Assembly: GCA_024644865.1 (NCBI GenBank)
Contig: JAHEGZ010000006.1
Location: forward strand, 1-64,000
Length of the DNA stretch: 64,000 bases
From: Aurantimicrobium sp.
GTDB lineage: Bacteria; Actinomycetota; Actinomycetes; Actinomycetales; Microbacteriaceae
Reading direction: 5' to 3'
Below are positions 45,011 to 54,939 of this stretch, piece by piece. The notes beneath the pieces were generated by a model. It saw only the letters and a program-made list of their open reading frames with translations. It was not told where the DNA came from and did not search any database. The translations under genes were made by a program, and so were the position numbers. The first letter of the stretch is position 1, and the number at the start of each line of letters is the position of its first letter.

Positions 45011-46291
45011 CTAGATCCGAACGAACCTGGCAACCGCCTCGACGTGGTGCGTGTTGGGGAAGAGGTCAAACGCGCGCAAGTCCGCCAGCTCGTATCCGCG
45101 CTCGCGCAGGTAGCCGGCGTCGCGTGCGAACGCAACCGGGTCACAGGCCACGTAAACCAGCTGCGCGGGCTTGAGCATGCCGAGGGATTCAATGACGTCT
45201 TTTCCCGCGCCTGCGCGAGGCGGATCGAGAATGACGGTCGCGGCACTCCACGCTGACTTCTCGACGGCCGAGGTGTCGGTTGCGACCTGAGTCAGGTAGC
45301 GGTCGACGCGGCCGGTCAGCACCCGAGCACCCACCCAGTCGGCAAGGTTCTCGGCGGCAAACTCGGTGGCCTGCTCGCTCGATTCGACGCTGGTCATGCG
45401 TGTGGTCGAACCGAACCTCTCACCCATCGCTGCAGCCAGAAGTCCGACTCCGCCATAGAGGTCGTGATTCGCTGCTCGCACGTCAAAGAGGTCGCCGTCA
45501 ATGGCGGATGCGACCGCCTGCGTCAGCGTTGCTGCAGCCGATCGGTGCACCTGCCAGAACCCCTCTTCGGCCAGCATGAACTCGCGATTGCCGACCTTCT
45601 CGCGAATCAGGGCACGGTTCTTGAGCTTGGGAACGGCCACCGGGTTTCCCGGTCCGGGCTTTTTCTTCGCCTTTTTCTCCACGGGGGCAACGGTGTTGAT
45701 GCGAGCACCCCCGACGGATGGTGCAACAAGGTCGACCCGTGAGCCCGCGGGAAGTCTGGAGTGCAGGGGGGCAAGAGCGGTGATCTCGTCGACAGCCAGG
45801 GGAAGGTCATCCACCTCGATGACGCGGTGGCTGCGAGCGGCGTACGGTCCAACGCGTCCCGAGTCATCGACATGCAAACTGATGCGGGTGCGCCACCGGG
45901 TGCCGTTCGTCTCGTCGTCGCCGGGCAAGCCTTCGACCGTCACGGGTTGCGAAAGTTTAGCGAAGCGCTCGAGGGCTTCGGTCAGTACCTGTGCCTTGAG
46001 CTCGCGCTGGTAGCCCAACTTGATGTGCCCGAACTCTGCTCCACCCACGCGCTCGTCAGGAGCACGGTCGAGCGAAGCCGCCGACCACACATGGGCCTGA
46101 CGCTGCTTCGAGGGCTCGAGCACCTCAACCGTGGTGGCCCGCCAGAAGCTCTTCTGCGAGGTGTCGGTCACCTGAGCGAGCACTCGCTCGCCACTGATCG
46201 CGTCACTGACGAAGATGACCCGGCCGTCGTGGCGCGCCACAAAAATGCCACCGTGGGCGACATTGGTAATCTCGAGTTCAACCAGCTCCAT
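45011..46291 (-). CDS. TrmA/RlmCD-family RNA (uracil-5-) methyltransferase
   Basis: A 426-residue SAM-dependent RNA methyltransferase. An N-terminal TRAM domain (about 1-55) precedes a central RNA-binding region and a Rossmann methyltransferase domain. The latter contains LYGGVGLLAAAMG (SAM loop), ILDPPRAGAGK and the catalytic-cysteine motif VYVACDPVAFARD. A basic linker, KKAKKKPGP, may touch RNA. The ATG at 46291 is the first Met that keeps the whole TRAM domain without entering the divergent maf gene. Which uridine it methylates (tRNA U54 or 23S rRNA) is not decidable here. Confidence 0.85.
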   Translation of the reverse strand: MELVELEITNVAHGGIFVARHDGRVIFVSDAISGERVLAQVTDTSQKSFWRATTVEVLEPSKQRQAHVWSAASLDRAPDERVGGAEFGHIKLGYQRELKAQVLTEALERFAKLSQPVTVEGLPGDDETNGTRWRTRISLHVDDSGRVGPYAARSHRVIEVDDLPLAVDEITALAPLHSRLPAGSRVDLVAPSVGGARINTVAPVEKKAKKKPGPGNPVAVPKLKNRALIREKVGNREFMLAEEGFWQVHRSAAATLTQAVASAIDGDLFDVRAANHDLYGGVGLLAAAMGERFGSTTRMTSVESSEQATEFAAENLADWVGARVLTGRVDRYLTQVATDTSAVEKSAWSAATVILDPPRAGAGKDVIESLGMLKPAQLVYVACDPVAFARDAGYLRERGYELADLRAFDLFPNTHHVEAVARFVRI

Positions 46292-46325
46292 GACATCGAG
46301 CTTTCCACACCGAAGGGCACCCTCC

Positions 46326-47015
46326 GTGCAGCTGATTCTTGCCTCCACCTCCCCCGCACGCTTGGCAACCCTGCGCGCGGCCGGAATCGAGCCACTCGTC
46401 GTGCCCAGCGAAGTCGACGAGGATGGCGCTGTCGCCGCTGCCGAGGCGACCTCTGGTCCACTGACTCCCGAGCAGATGGTGTTGCTGCTCGCCCGGGTTA
46501 AGGCAGAGGCGGTCGCCAACATGGTTTCGACAGGCTCAACCGGCCTGGGTAACCCTAGCGCCGCGGGTGACGAGGGCGTGCTCATTCTGGGTGGTGACTC
46601 AGCGTTCGTTCTCGACGGCGTGATCTACGGCAAGCCGCACACGCCCGAGGTTGCAACCACCCGGTGGCACGCTCAGCGCGGACGCACGGGCCACCTTTTT
46701 TCGGGGCACTGGCTCATCCACTTGGTTCACGGCGCGCCGGCTCCCTCGGGTGTTGGGGCGGGCAGCGGTGTCGGTCACGTCGCCTCCACCGAGGTGAGCT
46801 TCGCCAACGACATCTCAGATGCCGAGATTGATGCCTACGTGGCCAGCGGTGAACCGCTGAAGGTTGCCGGCGCGTTCACCCTCGACAGCCTGGGCGCGGC
46901 GTTTGTCGACTCGATCGTGGGCGACCCCTCCAATGTGATCGGTGTTTCGATTCCGAGCGTGCGTCGCCTGGCTCGCGAGCTAGACGTCGAGTGGCCCGCC
47001 CTCTGGACCCGCTAG
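46326..47015 (+). CDS. maf: Maf-family nucleoside triphosphate pyrophosphatase
   Basis: A 229-residue Maf protein that hydrolyses non-canonical or pyrimidine NTPs. It has the N-terminal ILASTSPARL substrate loop, GGDSAF with KPHTPEVA, a FSGHWLI segment, and AGAFTLDSLGAAFVDSIVGDPSNVIGVSIP near the end. The GTG at 46326 begins one residue before the conserved core. In other Actinobacteria maf follows accE; here it is about 6.5 kb away, just before the biotin carboxylase gene. Confidence 0.9.
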   Translation: MQLILASTSPARLATLRAAGIEPLVVPSEVDEDGAVAAAEATSGPLTPEQMVLLLARVKAEAVANMVSTGSTGLGNPSAAGDEGVLILGGDSAFVLDGVIYGKPHTPEVATTRWHAQRGRTGHLFSGHWLIHLVHGAPAPSGVGAGSGVGHVASTEVSFANDISDAEIDAYVASGEPLKVAGAFTLDSLGAAFVDSIVGDPSNVIGVSIPSVRRLARELDVEWPALWTR

Positions 47016-47055
47016 CTCTGCCCGAAAACCCCCGCCTTCAGTAGGCTAAGGAACT

Positions 47056-48825
47056 ATGTCACGCATTAATAAGGTGCTCATTGCCAACCGCGGCGAGATT
47101 GCCGTGCGCATTATTCGCGCCGCCCGCGACAGCGGAATTGGCTCGGTCGCCGTCTACGCTGATCAAGACCGGGATGCCCTCCACGCGAAGCTCGCTGATG
47201 AGGCATACGCACTGAACGGCACCACGAGTGCCGAGACCTACCTGGTCATCGAAAAAATCTTGGGTGTTGCTCGCCGGTCCGGCGCCAACGCCGTTCACCC
47301 GGGCTACGGATTCCTCGCCGAGAACGCCGACTTTGCGCGTGCCGTCATCAAGGCTGGACTCATCTGGATCGGCCCCAGCCCGGAGGCAATCGAGCAGCTC
47401 GGTGACAAGGTTTCGGCCCGTCACGTCGCCGAGAAGGTTGGCGCTCCGCTTGCTCCTGGAACATTGAACCCCGTCAGCGATGCTGCTGAGGTTCTAGAGT
47501 TCGTTGACAAGGTTGGTCTGCCGGTTGCCATCAAGGCGGCGTTTGGTGGCGGTGGACGCGGCCTCAAGGTTGCTCGCACGCGCGAAGAGGTCGCCGACCA
47601 GTTCGAGTCGGCTACCCGCGAGGCGATTGCCGCCTTCGGTCGCGGAGAATGCTTCGTTGAGAAGTACCTCGACAAGCCCCGTCACGTTGAGACCCAGTGT
47701 CTGGCCGATGAGCACGGCAACGTCGTGGTCGTGTCGACCCGCGACTGCTCGCTCCAGCGCCGTCACCAGAAGCTCGTCGAAGAAGCTCCGGCTCCCTTCC
47801 TGACCGACGCTCAAATGACCGAGCTGTATCGGGCATCCAAGGCGATCCTTAAAGAGGTCGGCTACGTCGGAGCCGGCACCTGCGAGTTCCTCATCGGCGC
47901 CGACGGCACGGTTTCGTTCCTCGAGGTCAACACCCGCCTTCAGGTGGAGCACCCCGTCTCGGAAGAGGTCACCGGCATCGACCTCGTTCGCGAGCAGTTC
48001 CGTTTGGCAGAGGGCGGCGTGCTCGACTACCCGGACCCCGAAATCACCGGACACTCGTTCGAGTTCCGCATCAACGGTGAAGACGCCGGTCGCAACTTCA
48101 TGCCGGCACCCGGCCCGGTCAACGTCTTCCGCGCACCCGGCGGCCCCGGCATCCGCGTTGACACCGGTGTCGCAGCCGGTGACGTCATCTCTGGTTCGTT
48201 CGACTCGATGGTGGCCAAGCTCATCGTTACCGGCGCCACTCGTGCTGAAGCACTCGAGCGTTCACGCCGCGCACTCGACGAGTTCGAGGTAGCCGGTCTG
48301 CCCACCGTGCTTCCGTTCCACCGTTCCATCGTTCGCGACCGTGCGTTTGCTCCCGAAGGCGACAAGCCCTTCTCGGTGTACACAAGCTGGATCGAGACCG
48401 AGTACAAGAACGAGATCGAACCCTGGAGTGGCGAGACCGAGGAGACTCCGGCCGAGACCAAGCGTCAGCACGTCACCGTTGAGGTTGATGGTCGTCGCAT
48501 TGAGGTCCAGTTGCCGGCAAAACTCCTGCGTGCCAACATGAGCGACCTCGCAACCCTCGGAGCAGCCCCCAAGCGCAAGGCCTCTGCGGGTGTGGAGTCC
48601 GCCGGTGGCAACTCGGTCAAGGCGCCGATGCAGGCCTCCGTGGTCAAAATCGCCGTCGAAGAGGGCCAGAAGGTCACCAAGGGCGAGATCGTCATCGTGC
48701 TCGAGGCGATGAAGATGGAACAACAGGTTCCGGCACCGCGTGACGGCGTTGTGCGCAACATCAACGCCGAGGTTGGCTCGACGATTTCAAACGGTCACTT
48801 GTTGCTGACCATCGAAGACGAGTAG
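47056..48825 (+). CDS. accA: Acyl-CoA carboxylase alpha subunit (biotin carboxylase plus BCCP)
   Basis: A 589-residue AccA3-type subunit. The biotin carboxylase part (about 1-450) includes [14 protein letters not shown], the ATP-grasp loop [10 protein letters not shown] and [19 protein letters not shown] linker leads to the C-terminal biotinyl domain with the target Lys in EAMKMEQ. It carboxylates its own biotin for transfer by AccD (37942-39540), with AccE as partner and BirA attaching biotin. A TAGGCT hexamer lies 8 nt before the ATG. It converges on lpdA with 11 nt between stops. Confidence 0.96.
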   Translation: MSRINKVLIANRGEIAVRIIRAARDSGIGSVAVYADQDRDALHAKLADEAYALNGTTSAETYLVIEKILGVARRSGANAVHPGYGFLAENADFARAVIKAGLIWIGPSPEAIEQLGDKVSARHVAEKVGAPLAPGTLNPVSDAAEVLEFVDKVGLPVAIKAAFGGGGRGLKVARTREEVADQFESATREAIAAFGRGECFVEKYLDKPRHVETQCLADEHGNVVVVSTRDCSLQRRHQKLVEEAPAPFLTDAQMTELYRASKAILKEVGYVGAGTCEFLIGADGTVSFLEVNTRLQVEHPVSEEVTGIDLVREQFRLAEGGVLDYPDPEITGHSFEFRINGEDAGRNFMPAPGPVNVFRAPGGPGIRVDTGVAAGDVISGSFDSMVAKLIVTGATRAEALERSRRALDEFEVAGLPTVLPFHRSIVRDRAFAPEGDKPFSVYTSWIETEYKNEIEPWSGETEETPAETKRQHVTVEVDGRRIEVQLPAKLLRANMSDLATLGAAPKRKASAGVESAGGNSVKAPMQASVVKIAVEEGQKVTKGEIVIVLEAMKMEQQVPAPRDGVVRNINAEVGSTISNGHLLLTIEDE

Positions 48826-48836
48826 TCGACCAGCAC

Positions 48837-50267
48837 CTACAGCACTTTGTGAAGCGCGCGAGCGACTTCACTGATCGTCGTCGAGAGTGACGGGTAAATC
48901 GAGAACGCCTTGGCCAGGTCATCGACCGTGAGGCGGTGCTCCACGGCCAAGGCAATCGGAAAGATGAGCTCCGAGGCGTTCGGGGCAACAACGACTCCAC
49001 CGATGACCGTGCGTGATGTTGTGGTTGAGATTAGCTTGATGAAACCGTCGGTCAGGCCCATCATCTTGGCGCGTGGGTTGAGCTCGAGGTCGATTTTGTG
49101 AATCGTGCCGCGAATGGTTCCGGCTTCGATTTCGGCCTGCGACCAACCCACGGTTGCAATCTGCGGATTCGTGAAAACGTTGGCGGCTACGTTTCGCTCT
49201 TCGAACGGCTCGACCGCATCGCCGAGCGCATGGAAGACCGCGGTGCGACCCTGCATACCGGCCACAGAGGCCAGCGGCATCGAGGCTGAGCAGTCGCCCA
49301 CGCCATAAATGTTGGGAACACTTGAGCGAGCGACGCGATTGACCCGGATGTGCCCGCTCTCGGTCAGCTCAACGCCGGCTTCTTCAAGACCGATGCCCGC
49401 GGTGTTCGGGATCGAACCCACCGCCATCAGACAGTGGCTGCCCTCGATGGTGGTTCCGTCGGCAAGCGTCACGACAACTCCGTCGGCAGTGCGTTCAACC
49501 TTTTCGGCGCGCGAACGCGAGCGGATGTTCATGCCGATGCGCGTGAACACGTTTTCGATCACGGCGGCAGCGTCGGCATCCTCACCCGGGAGCACCTGTT
49601 CACGGCTCGAGACCAGAGTGACTTCGGCGCCAAGCGCGCGATAGGCGCCGGCGAACTCAGCACCTGTCACACCCGAACCGATGACGATGATGTGCTTGGG
49701 AATCTCTTGCAGCGAGTACAGCTGTGTCCAGGTGAAGATGCGCTCTCCGTCGGGCTTAGCGGTCTCGAGGATGCGCGGGGTTGCGCCGGTCGAAACGATA
49801 ATCGTGTCTGCCTCAAGACGTTCGAAGTCTGTGCCGCCGGGAGCCGTCGAGACGATGACCGCGTTGTTGCCGTCGAGGCGACCGTACCCGGGAATCGTGG
49901 TCACCCCCGCCTCTTTGAGAGCGGTCTGCATGTCTTTCGAGGTGTCCTGAGCAAGCTGGAGCAAACGCTTGTTGACCAGCCCCATGTTGATGGCGAGTTC
50001 AGGGCGAACCGGCTTACCGTTCTCCCCCTTGGCATAGAACTGCACGCCGAGAGTTTCGGCCGTGCCCATGTTGGTGGCAGCCTCGGCGGTGGCGATGAGC
50101 GTCTTTGAGGGGACGACGTCGGTGAGCACCGCAGACCCGCCCACGCCCGAGCGTTCAATCAGCGTGACTTCGGCACCCAGCTGGGCTCCGGCGAGCGCGG
50201 CTTCGTACCCACCCGGGCCACCGCCAATCACGACAACACGCTGCTTGTTTTCAAAACCAAAAGCCAT
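48837..50267 (-). CDS. lpdA: NAD(P)H-quinone reductase LpdA (flavoprotein disulfide-reductase fold)
   Basis: A 476-residue FAD protein of the lipoamide-dehydrogenase fold. FAD motif GGGPGGYEAA is at 15-24, NAD(P) motif GSGVTGAEFA near 200, and GVGDC near 320. The redox-active GGTCLNxGCIPSK segment reads GGSAVLTDVVPSK (43-55), so both active-site cysteines are missing, and the C-terminal catalytic His is Tyr (IYPSLSTTISE). It cannot act as lipoamide dehydrogenase. The features match M. tuberculosis LpdA (Rv3303c), an NAD(P)H:quinone reductase. It is divergent from the purine nucleoside phosphorylase gene. Confidence 0.9.
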   Translation of the reverse strand: MAFGFENKQRVVVIGGGPGGYEAALAGAQLGAEVTLIERSGVGGSAVLTDVVPSKTLIATAEAATNMGTAETLGVQFYAKGENGKPVRPELAINMGLVNKRLLQLAQDTSKDMQTALKEAGVTTIPGYGRLDGNNAVIVSTAPGGTDFERLEADTIIVSTGATPRILETAKPDGERIFTWTQLYSLQEIPKHIIVIGSGVTGAEFAGAYRALGAEVTLVSSREQVLPGEDADAAAVIENVFTRIGMNIRSRSRAEKVERTADGVVVTLADGTTIEGSHCLMAVGSIPNTAGIGLEEAGVELTESGHIRVNRVARSSVPNIYGVGDCSASMPLASVAGMQGRTAVFHALGDAVEPFEERNVAANVFTNPQIATVGWSQAEIEAGTIRGTIHKIDLELNPRAKMMGLTDGFIKLISTTTSRTVIGGVVVAPNASELIFPIALAVEHRLTVDDLAKAFSIYPSLSTTISEVARALHKVL

Positions 50268-50296
50268 GTCACCATTCTGCCCGGGATACTAGGAGA

Positions 50297-51106
50297 GTGA
50301 GCACACCCCACCGCGAGCACGGTCTCCTCGCCAACGCAGCAGCCGAGCAGATTGCGCGCGCCTCGGGCGTTGTGCGTCACGACGTTGCGCTGACCTTGGG
50401 AAGCGGATGGGCGCAGGCCGCCAGTGAACTGGGGGAAACTCTCGCGGTCATCCCGGCGAATGAGGTTGCCGGCTTTCGCAAGCCGGTTCTTGAAGGCCAC
50501 TCCGGTGAGATTCGCTCGGTGCGCTTGGCCAACGGCAAGCACCTTCTCGTGATCGGCGCACGTACCCACCTCTACGAGGGGCACGGGGTTGCCGCGGTAG
50601 CTCACGGAGTGCGCACAGCCGCAGCGGCCGGAGTGAGCACCATGATTCTGACCAACGCGGCCGGCTCGCTTCGACGCGAGTGGCGACCGGGCACGGCGGT
50701 GCTCATCCGTGATCACATCAACCTCACCGGCCAGAGCCCGCTCGAGGGAGCTACGTTCATCGACATGACTGAGGCATACTCGCGTCACCTGCGTGAACTG
50801 GTGCTCGAGGTCAACCCCGACATTCCTGAAGGTGTGTACGTGCAGTTCCGAGGTCCGCAATATGAGACACCCGCGGAAGTAAAGATGGCGGGCATCTTGG
50901 GCGGTGACCTGGTCGGTATGTCGACCACACTCGAGACCATCGCCGCACGGGAGGCTGGCATCGAGGTGTTGGGCATCTCTCTGGCAACGAATCTTGCCGC
51001 GGGAGTGAGCGCCGAACCGCTCTCGCACGAAGAGGTCGTCGCTGCGGGCGCCGAGGCGCTGCCCCGTCTGGTCGCACTACTGCGCGGAGTCTTGGAAAGA
51101 CTGTGA
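50297..51106 (+). CDS. Purine nucleoside phosphorylase (trimeric class)
   Basis: A 269-residue phosphorylase that splits inosine or guanosine with phosphate. It has the trimeric-class motifs LGSGWAQ at the N-terminus, RTHLYEGHGV, LTNAAGSLRREW and FRGPQYETPAEV; a Met-Ser-Thr phosphate/purine loop (GMSTTLE) follows. The GTG at 50297 lies 6 nt after GATACT, so it may be leaderless, although AGGAGA also overlaps the spacer. It overlaps the phosphohexomutase gene by 4 bp; together they would turn nucleosides into base plus pentose phosphate. Confidence 0.93.
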   Translation: MSTPHREHGLLANAAAEQIARASGVVRHDVALTLGSGWAQAASELGETLAVIPANEVAGFRKPVLEGHSGEIRSVRLANGKHLLVIGARTHLYEGHGVAAVAHGVRTAAAAGVSTMILTNAAGSLRREWRPGTAVLIRDHINLTGQSPLEGATFIDMTEAYSRHLRELVLEVNPDIPEGVYVQFRGPQYETPAEVKMAGILGGDLVGMSTTLETIAAREAGIEVLGISLATNLAAGVSAEPLSHEEVVAAGAEALPRLVALLRGVLERL

Positions 51107-52776
51107 CCGACGAGTGCCTTTCCGGAGACAAGGTAGCGCCGAGTTCGCAACTGTTGGCGCGCGTGCGGACCTGGCTTGCCGCCGACCCTGACCGCGTGAC
51201 CCGTGACGAGCTCAAAGAACTCATCGCCTGCAACGACGGCGTAGCCATGGCTGACCGGTTCGATACCGATCTGAAGTTTGGCACCGCGGGCCTTCGCGGT
51301 GCTCTGGGCGCAGGCCCCAACCGCATGAACCGCGTTGTGGTTGCGCACGCGAGCGCCGGACTGGCTGCCTACCTGCTCAATGCAGTGGATGTTCGTCCGC
51401 GCGTTGTCGTGGGCTGCGACGCTCGCACCAATTCGAGCATGTTCGCTGAAGACACCGCTGCAGTGCTCGCCGGTGCCGGGTGCGAAGTGATCGCGCTACC
51501 ACCCGAGTTACCCACTCCCGTCTTGGCCTTCGCTGTGCGGCACTTGGAGGCCGACGCGGGTGTCATGATCACCGCGAGCCACAACCCCGCGGGCGACAAC
51601 GGCTACAAGGTGTACCTTGGCGGCAACAGCGACGGCGCGCAGATTGTTTCGCCGGTCGACAGTGACATCGAGGAGCGCATCCGCACCGCTTCTGCTCTGC
51701 CGTTCGATGAGATTCCGCGCGGCGAGTTCACACACGCCGACCGAGAGATTGTGGGGGCGTACGCGGTTGCCACCGCTGCCGCGGTTGGCCCGCGATGGGC
51801 AACAGGCGCGCCAACTCCGGTCGAGAGCGACGACTCCCTGCGGGTGGTCTACACGCCCTTGCACGGTGTTGGTCTGACCACGCTGCACGCGGTGCTCGGG
51901 GCTTCGGGTTACGCGTTGCCTGTGGTGGTTGCCGAGCAAGCGGCACCCGACGCCAGCTTTCCGACAGTTGCGTATCCCAACCCGGAAGAAGATGGCGCGC
52001 TCGACTTGGCCGTGGCGCTGGCTCGAGCAGAGGAGGCAGACCTCATACTGGCGAACGACCCCGATGCTGATCGCCTCGCGGTGGCCGTCCCCGATAACGA
52101 CGCCTATCGCATGCTGACCGGCGACGAACTAGGCGTTCTGTTGGGGTGGTGGGCCGCAGAGCGCGCCCGCGCCGCTGGCCGCACCGGAGCGCTGGCCACC
52201 ACCGTGGTTTCGGCGCCGGCCCTCGAACGCATCGCCGACCACTATGGCCTGACCTGTCAGCGCACACTGAGCGGATTCAAGTGGATTGGGCGCGTTCCGG
52301 GCCTTATCTACGGGTACGAGGAGGCACTTGGCTACCTGGTGAACCCCGAGACCCTCCGCGATAAAGACGGCATCTCGGCTGCTCTGGCCGTACTTGAGAT
52401 CGCGCATGAGCTACGCGAACGAGGCACGACAATCGCCGCCAAAGTCGCCGAGCTCGCGGCCGAGTTCGGCGGCGTCTACGGGGTCTCGTTTTCGGTGCGC
52501 GAACCCAGCGGCGATGACCTTCGCGCTCGCATGAACACCCTGCGCGAGCATCCGGCCAGCTCACTTGCCGGCTGGGCAATCACCCGGGTTGACGACTACT
52601 CGACCGGGCTTGCCGGTCTGCCGGCAACGAACCTGCTGGCCTGGCACCTGGCCGACGGGTCGCGTGTCATGATTCGCCCGAGTGGAACCGAGCCCAAGCT
52701 CAAGTTCTACGTGCACGCAAACACGCGCGCCGAGGCTGGGCAGATTGCGGATGCCGCTAAATCGCTGATTGAGTAG
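51103..52776 (+). CDS. pmmB: Phosphohexomutase/phosphopentomutase (PmmB-like)
   Basis: A 557-residue alpha-phosphohexomutase of the long type. DLKFGTAGLRGALG near residue 50 and the phosphoserine loop TASHNPAGDNGYKVY are clear. The metal loop is NDPDADRLAVA, and the phosphate-binding end is RPSGTEPKLKFY. Despite the PmmB name in mycobacteria, translational coupling (GTGA overlap) to purine nucleoside phosphorylase suggests ribose-1-phosphate as a real substrate (inferred). Adenosine deaminase and a uridine-kinase-like gene nearby fit a nucleoside-salvage locus. Confidence 0.9.
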   Translation: MTDECLSGDKVAPSSQLLARVRTWLAADPDRVTRDELKELIACNDGVAMADRFDTDLKFGTAGLRGALGAGPNRMNRVVVAHASAGLAAYLLNAVDVRPRVVVGCDARTNSSMFAEDTAAVLAGAGCEVIALPPELPTPVLAFAVRHLEADAGVMITASHNPAGDNGYKVYLGGNSDGAQIVSPVDSDIEERIRTASALPFDEIPRGEFTHADREIVGAYAVATAAAVGPRWATGAPTPVESDDSLRVVYTPLHGVGLTTLHAVLGASGYALPVVVAEQAAPDASFPTVAYPNPEEDGALDLAVALARAEEADLILANDPDADRLAVAVPDNDAYRMLTGDELGVLLGWWAAERARAAGRTGALATTVVSAPALERIADHYGLTCQRTLSGFKWIGRVPGLIYGYEEALGYLVNPETLRDKDGISAALAVLEIAHELRERGTTIAAKVAELAAEFGGVYGVSFSVREPSGDDLRARMNTLREHPASSLAGWAITRVDDYSTGLAGLPATNLLAWHLADGSRVMIRPSGTEPKLKFYVHANTRAEAGQIADAAKSLIE

Positions 52777-52796
52777 CGCGAAGCGCGTATCGAAAT

Positions 52797-53192
52797 CTAG
52801 CGAGCAGCCTTCTTGACCGCGGTCGCAACCACCTGAGCACCCGAACCCAGTAGCGCCTTGCGCCAGGGCAGTGTTCCCTCAATCTCAATCTGAATGGTAA
52901 AACTCAAGACCGTTCGAATCACCACAATGAGCCCGAGGCTCAGCACATTGGTCAGGCTCGGCACCTCGGTGATGGTACGAATCAGGTCGGCGGCCACAAA
53001 GACTTCAAGACCCAGCAAAATGGCACCGCCGAGCACATTGCGCAGCGTGTGAATTGCGTCTAAGCCCGGCTTGTGTCGGCCGAGGGCAACGAGCGCCATG
53101 ACGATGGCCAAGACGACGCCGACCACAATGGTGGCGGCACCGAGAAGATCGAAGACGGTGACGATGACCGCGTAGGCGCCCGAGAGTTCCAT
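52797..53192 (-). CDS. DUF1622 membrane protein
   Basis: A 131-residue protein with three membrane helices (about 8-35, 48-72, 80-105) and a short cytosolic tail rich in Lys/Arg/Ala. The charged loop GRHKPGLDAIHTLRNVLGGAILLGLEVFVAADL is typical of DUF1622. The ATG has TAGGCT exactly 6 nt upstream, so the mRNA is probably leaderless. The function is unknown. It is convergent with pmmB. Confidence 0.8.
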   Translation of the reverse strand: MELSGAYAVIVTVFDLLGAATIVVGVVLAIVMALVALGRHKPGLDAIHTLRNVLGGAILLGLEVFVAADLIRTITEVPSLTNVLSLGLIVVIRTVLSFTIQIEIEGTLPWRKALLGSGAQVVATAVKKAAR

Positions 53193-53201
53193 GCCTAAAG
53201 C

Positions 53202-53762
53202 CTAGACACCCGAGACGATGACGTCAGCTCGAGCGCTCGGGTCGAACTCGGCGCAGTAGGCCACGTCGCAGTTGCGCCAGATTCCCCACGAGTCGATGTT
53301 CTCGTTCTCGGCGTCCCGCTCGCGGCCGCGCTTCATGGCGATGTGCGGCGGTGTCGCAACCCAGACCCTGAGGTCGGTGTAGAACTCGACCTGCGGGTGA
53401 TACGCACAGATGCCCTCGAGAATCACCAGGCTCGAGTCGATCATTCCGTCGATCGGCTCGATGGTGTTCGTCTTCCAGTTCAGCCGGCGGTAACTAAACG
53501 GCAGACCCTGCGTGAACGGGATGAGAACCTCACGCTCGAGGCGCAACAGGTCGTAGTGGTCTTCGTTGCGCCGGTCGAGAATGGTCTCTTTGATGAGAAA
53601 GTCGTCCATCGGAACAACCGCGCTGTCGTTGATTGCCAGAGCAAGGTGGGCAGCGAGTGTCGATTTTCCTGCTCCGCCGATGCCCTCGATTGACACCACG
53701 AAGGGAGCGAGCGAGCGCTTCGATTCGATGAGCTGAACCAGCCCGGCGAGATCTTTCTTCAT
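53202..53762 (-). CDS. P-loop nucleoside kinase, uridine-kinase-like
   Basis: A 186-residue NMP-kinase-like protein. Walker A is GIGGAGKST (about 27-35). MDDF follows the second strand and binds substrate in uridine kinases. A lid-like segment RGRERDAENENIDSWGIW is present. The ATG overlaps the adenosine deaminase stop by 4 bp (ATGA), so it is coupled to nucleoside salvage. Shorter than typical uridine kinase (about 210 residues); the exact substrate is uncertain. Confidence 0.78.
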   Translation of the reverse strand: MKKDLAGLVQLIESKRSLAPFVVSIEGIGGAGKSTLAAHLALAINDSAVVPMDDFLIKETILDRRNEDHYDLLRLEREVLIPFTQGLPFSYRRLNWKTNTIEPIDGMIDSSLVILEGICAYHPQVEFYTDLRVWVATPPHIAMKRGRERDAENENIDSWGIWRNCDVAYCAEFDPSARADVIVSGV

Positions 53763-54928
53763 CGCGAGCGACTCGCAGCCACGGCATCCATAAACCCGTC
53801 GTGAATGCGCTCGGTGAGTTCTTCTCGCTCGTCGAGCGGCAAGAAAGCAGCGATGGCGGCGTTGAGCTGGAACGCCTCGAGGTCCGCAACACCGTAACCA
53901 AACGCATCGGCCAGCAGGGTCAACTCACGGCTGAGCGTGGTGGCCGACTGGAGTCGGTTGTCGGTGTTGACCGTGACGGCAAAGCCCAGTTGGAAGAACA
54001 GGTCGAACGGATGCGCCTCAATCGTCGACCCCCACTGCTCGATGGCCCCGGTCTGCAGGTTCGAACTCGGGCTCAGCTCAAGCGGAATTCCGCGGTCTTT
54101 GACCCACTGCGCCAGCTCGCCCAGGCTCACGGTGGTGACCTCAGACTCAATCGTCTCGACGCGCACGTCTTCGGCCAGTCGAACCCCGTGCCCAAGACGC
54201 AAAGCTCGCCCGTCGAGCAAAGCCGAACGGATGCTCTCCAGCCCGTCGGCCTCACCGGCGTGAACCGTGGCAGGCATGAGTTCTGCGGCCAGCAGATCGA
54301 AAGCTGCACGGTGCTTCGACGCCGGGAATCCCGCCTCGGCTCCGGCGATGTCGAAGCCCACGACTCCCCCGGCGAGAACGCCGCGGTTGCGATGACGAAT
54401 GGCCAGTTCGGCAATCTCGAGTGAGCGATCCGCGTGACGCATGGCGGTCACAATCTGACGGGCGTCAATCTCGCGACCGAGGGCCGCGGCGTCTTGAACG
54501 CCCTGCTCGATGCCCTCGTGAACGAACTCGACGACTTCATCGAGACTCAGGCCGCGAGTCAGATGCTGCTCGGGTGCCCAGCGCAGTTCGCCGTAGACAA
54601 CCCCGTCGGTGGCAAGATCGAGCACGCTCTCGCGAGCCACGCGCGTCAGCCCCTCTCGGGTCTGCATCACCGCACAGGTCAGGTCAAAGGTCTTGAGGTA
54701 CTCCACGAGCGAGCCGGCGTTCGACTGAGCTTCGAACCAGTCGCCGAGTGCATCGGCACTCAGCCGCGGAACCTCAATGCCTTCAGCTTCGGCGAGCTCG
54801 AGAATCGTCGCCGGGCGCAGTGACCCGTCGAGATGATCGTGCAGCGAGACCTTGGGGAGGGTGGTGACATCAACACCTTCGACCGTGAACTCGTCCTGGT
54901 TTCGATACGTCACGTCGTGACTACTCAA
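53759..54928 (-). CDS. add: Adenosine deaminase
   Basis: A 389-residue zinc deaminase converting adenosine to inosine. The first zinc ligands are in SLHDHLDGSLRP (about 28-39). HAGE carries a ligand and the catalytic Glu; GHGVRL and the late NTDN supply further ligands. Its product feeds the nearby purine nucleoside phosphorylase. The TTG at 54928 is tentative: GGGGG lies about 7 nt upstream, while a GTG five codons later would also keep the whole domain. It starts 11 nt after manC. Confidence 0.93.
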   Translation of the reverse strand: MSSHDVTYRNQDEFTVEGVDVTTLPKVSLHDHLDGSLRPATILELAEAEGIEVPRLSADALGDWFEAQSNAGSLVEYLKTFDLTCAVMQTREGLTRVARESVLDLATDGVVYGELRWAPEQHLTRGLSLDEVVEFVHEGIEQGVQDAAALGREIDARQIVTAMRHADRSLEIAELAIRHRNRGVLAGGVVGFDIAGAEAGFPASKHRAAFDLLAAELMPATVHAGEADGLESIRSALLDGRALRLGHGVRLAEDVRVETIESEVTTVSLGELAQWVKDRGIPLELSPSSNLQTGAIEQWGSTIEAHPFDLFFQLGFAVTVNTDNRLQSATTLSRELTLLADAFGYGVADLEAFQLNAAIAAFLPLDEREELTERIHDGFMDAVAASRSR

Positions 54929-54939
54929 CCGCCGACCCC

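Noticed and set aside
52777-52796. CGCG-AAG-CGCG hairpin between pmmB and DUF1622 as a terminator
   Set aside because: The stem is only 4 bp and no T-run follows on either strand.
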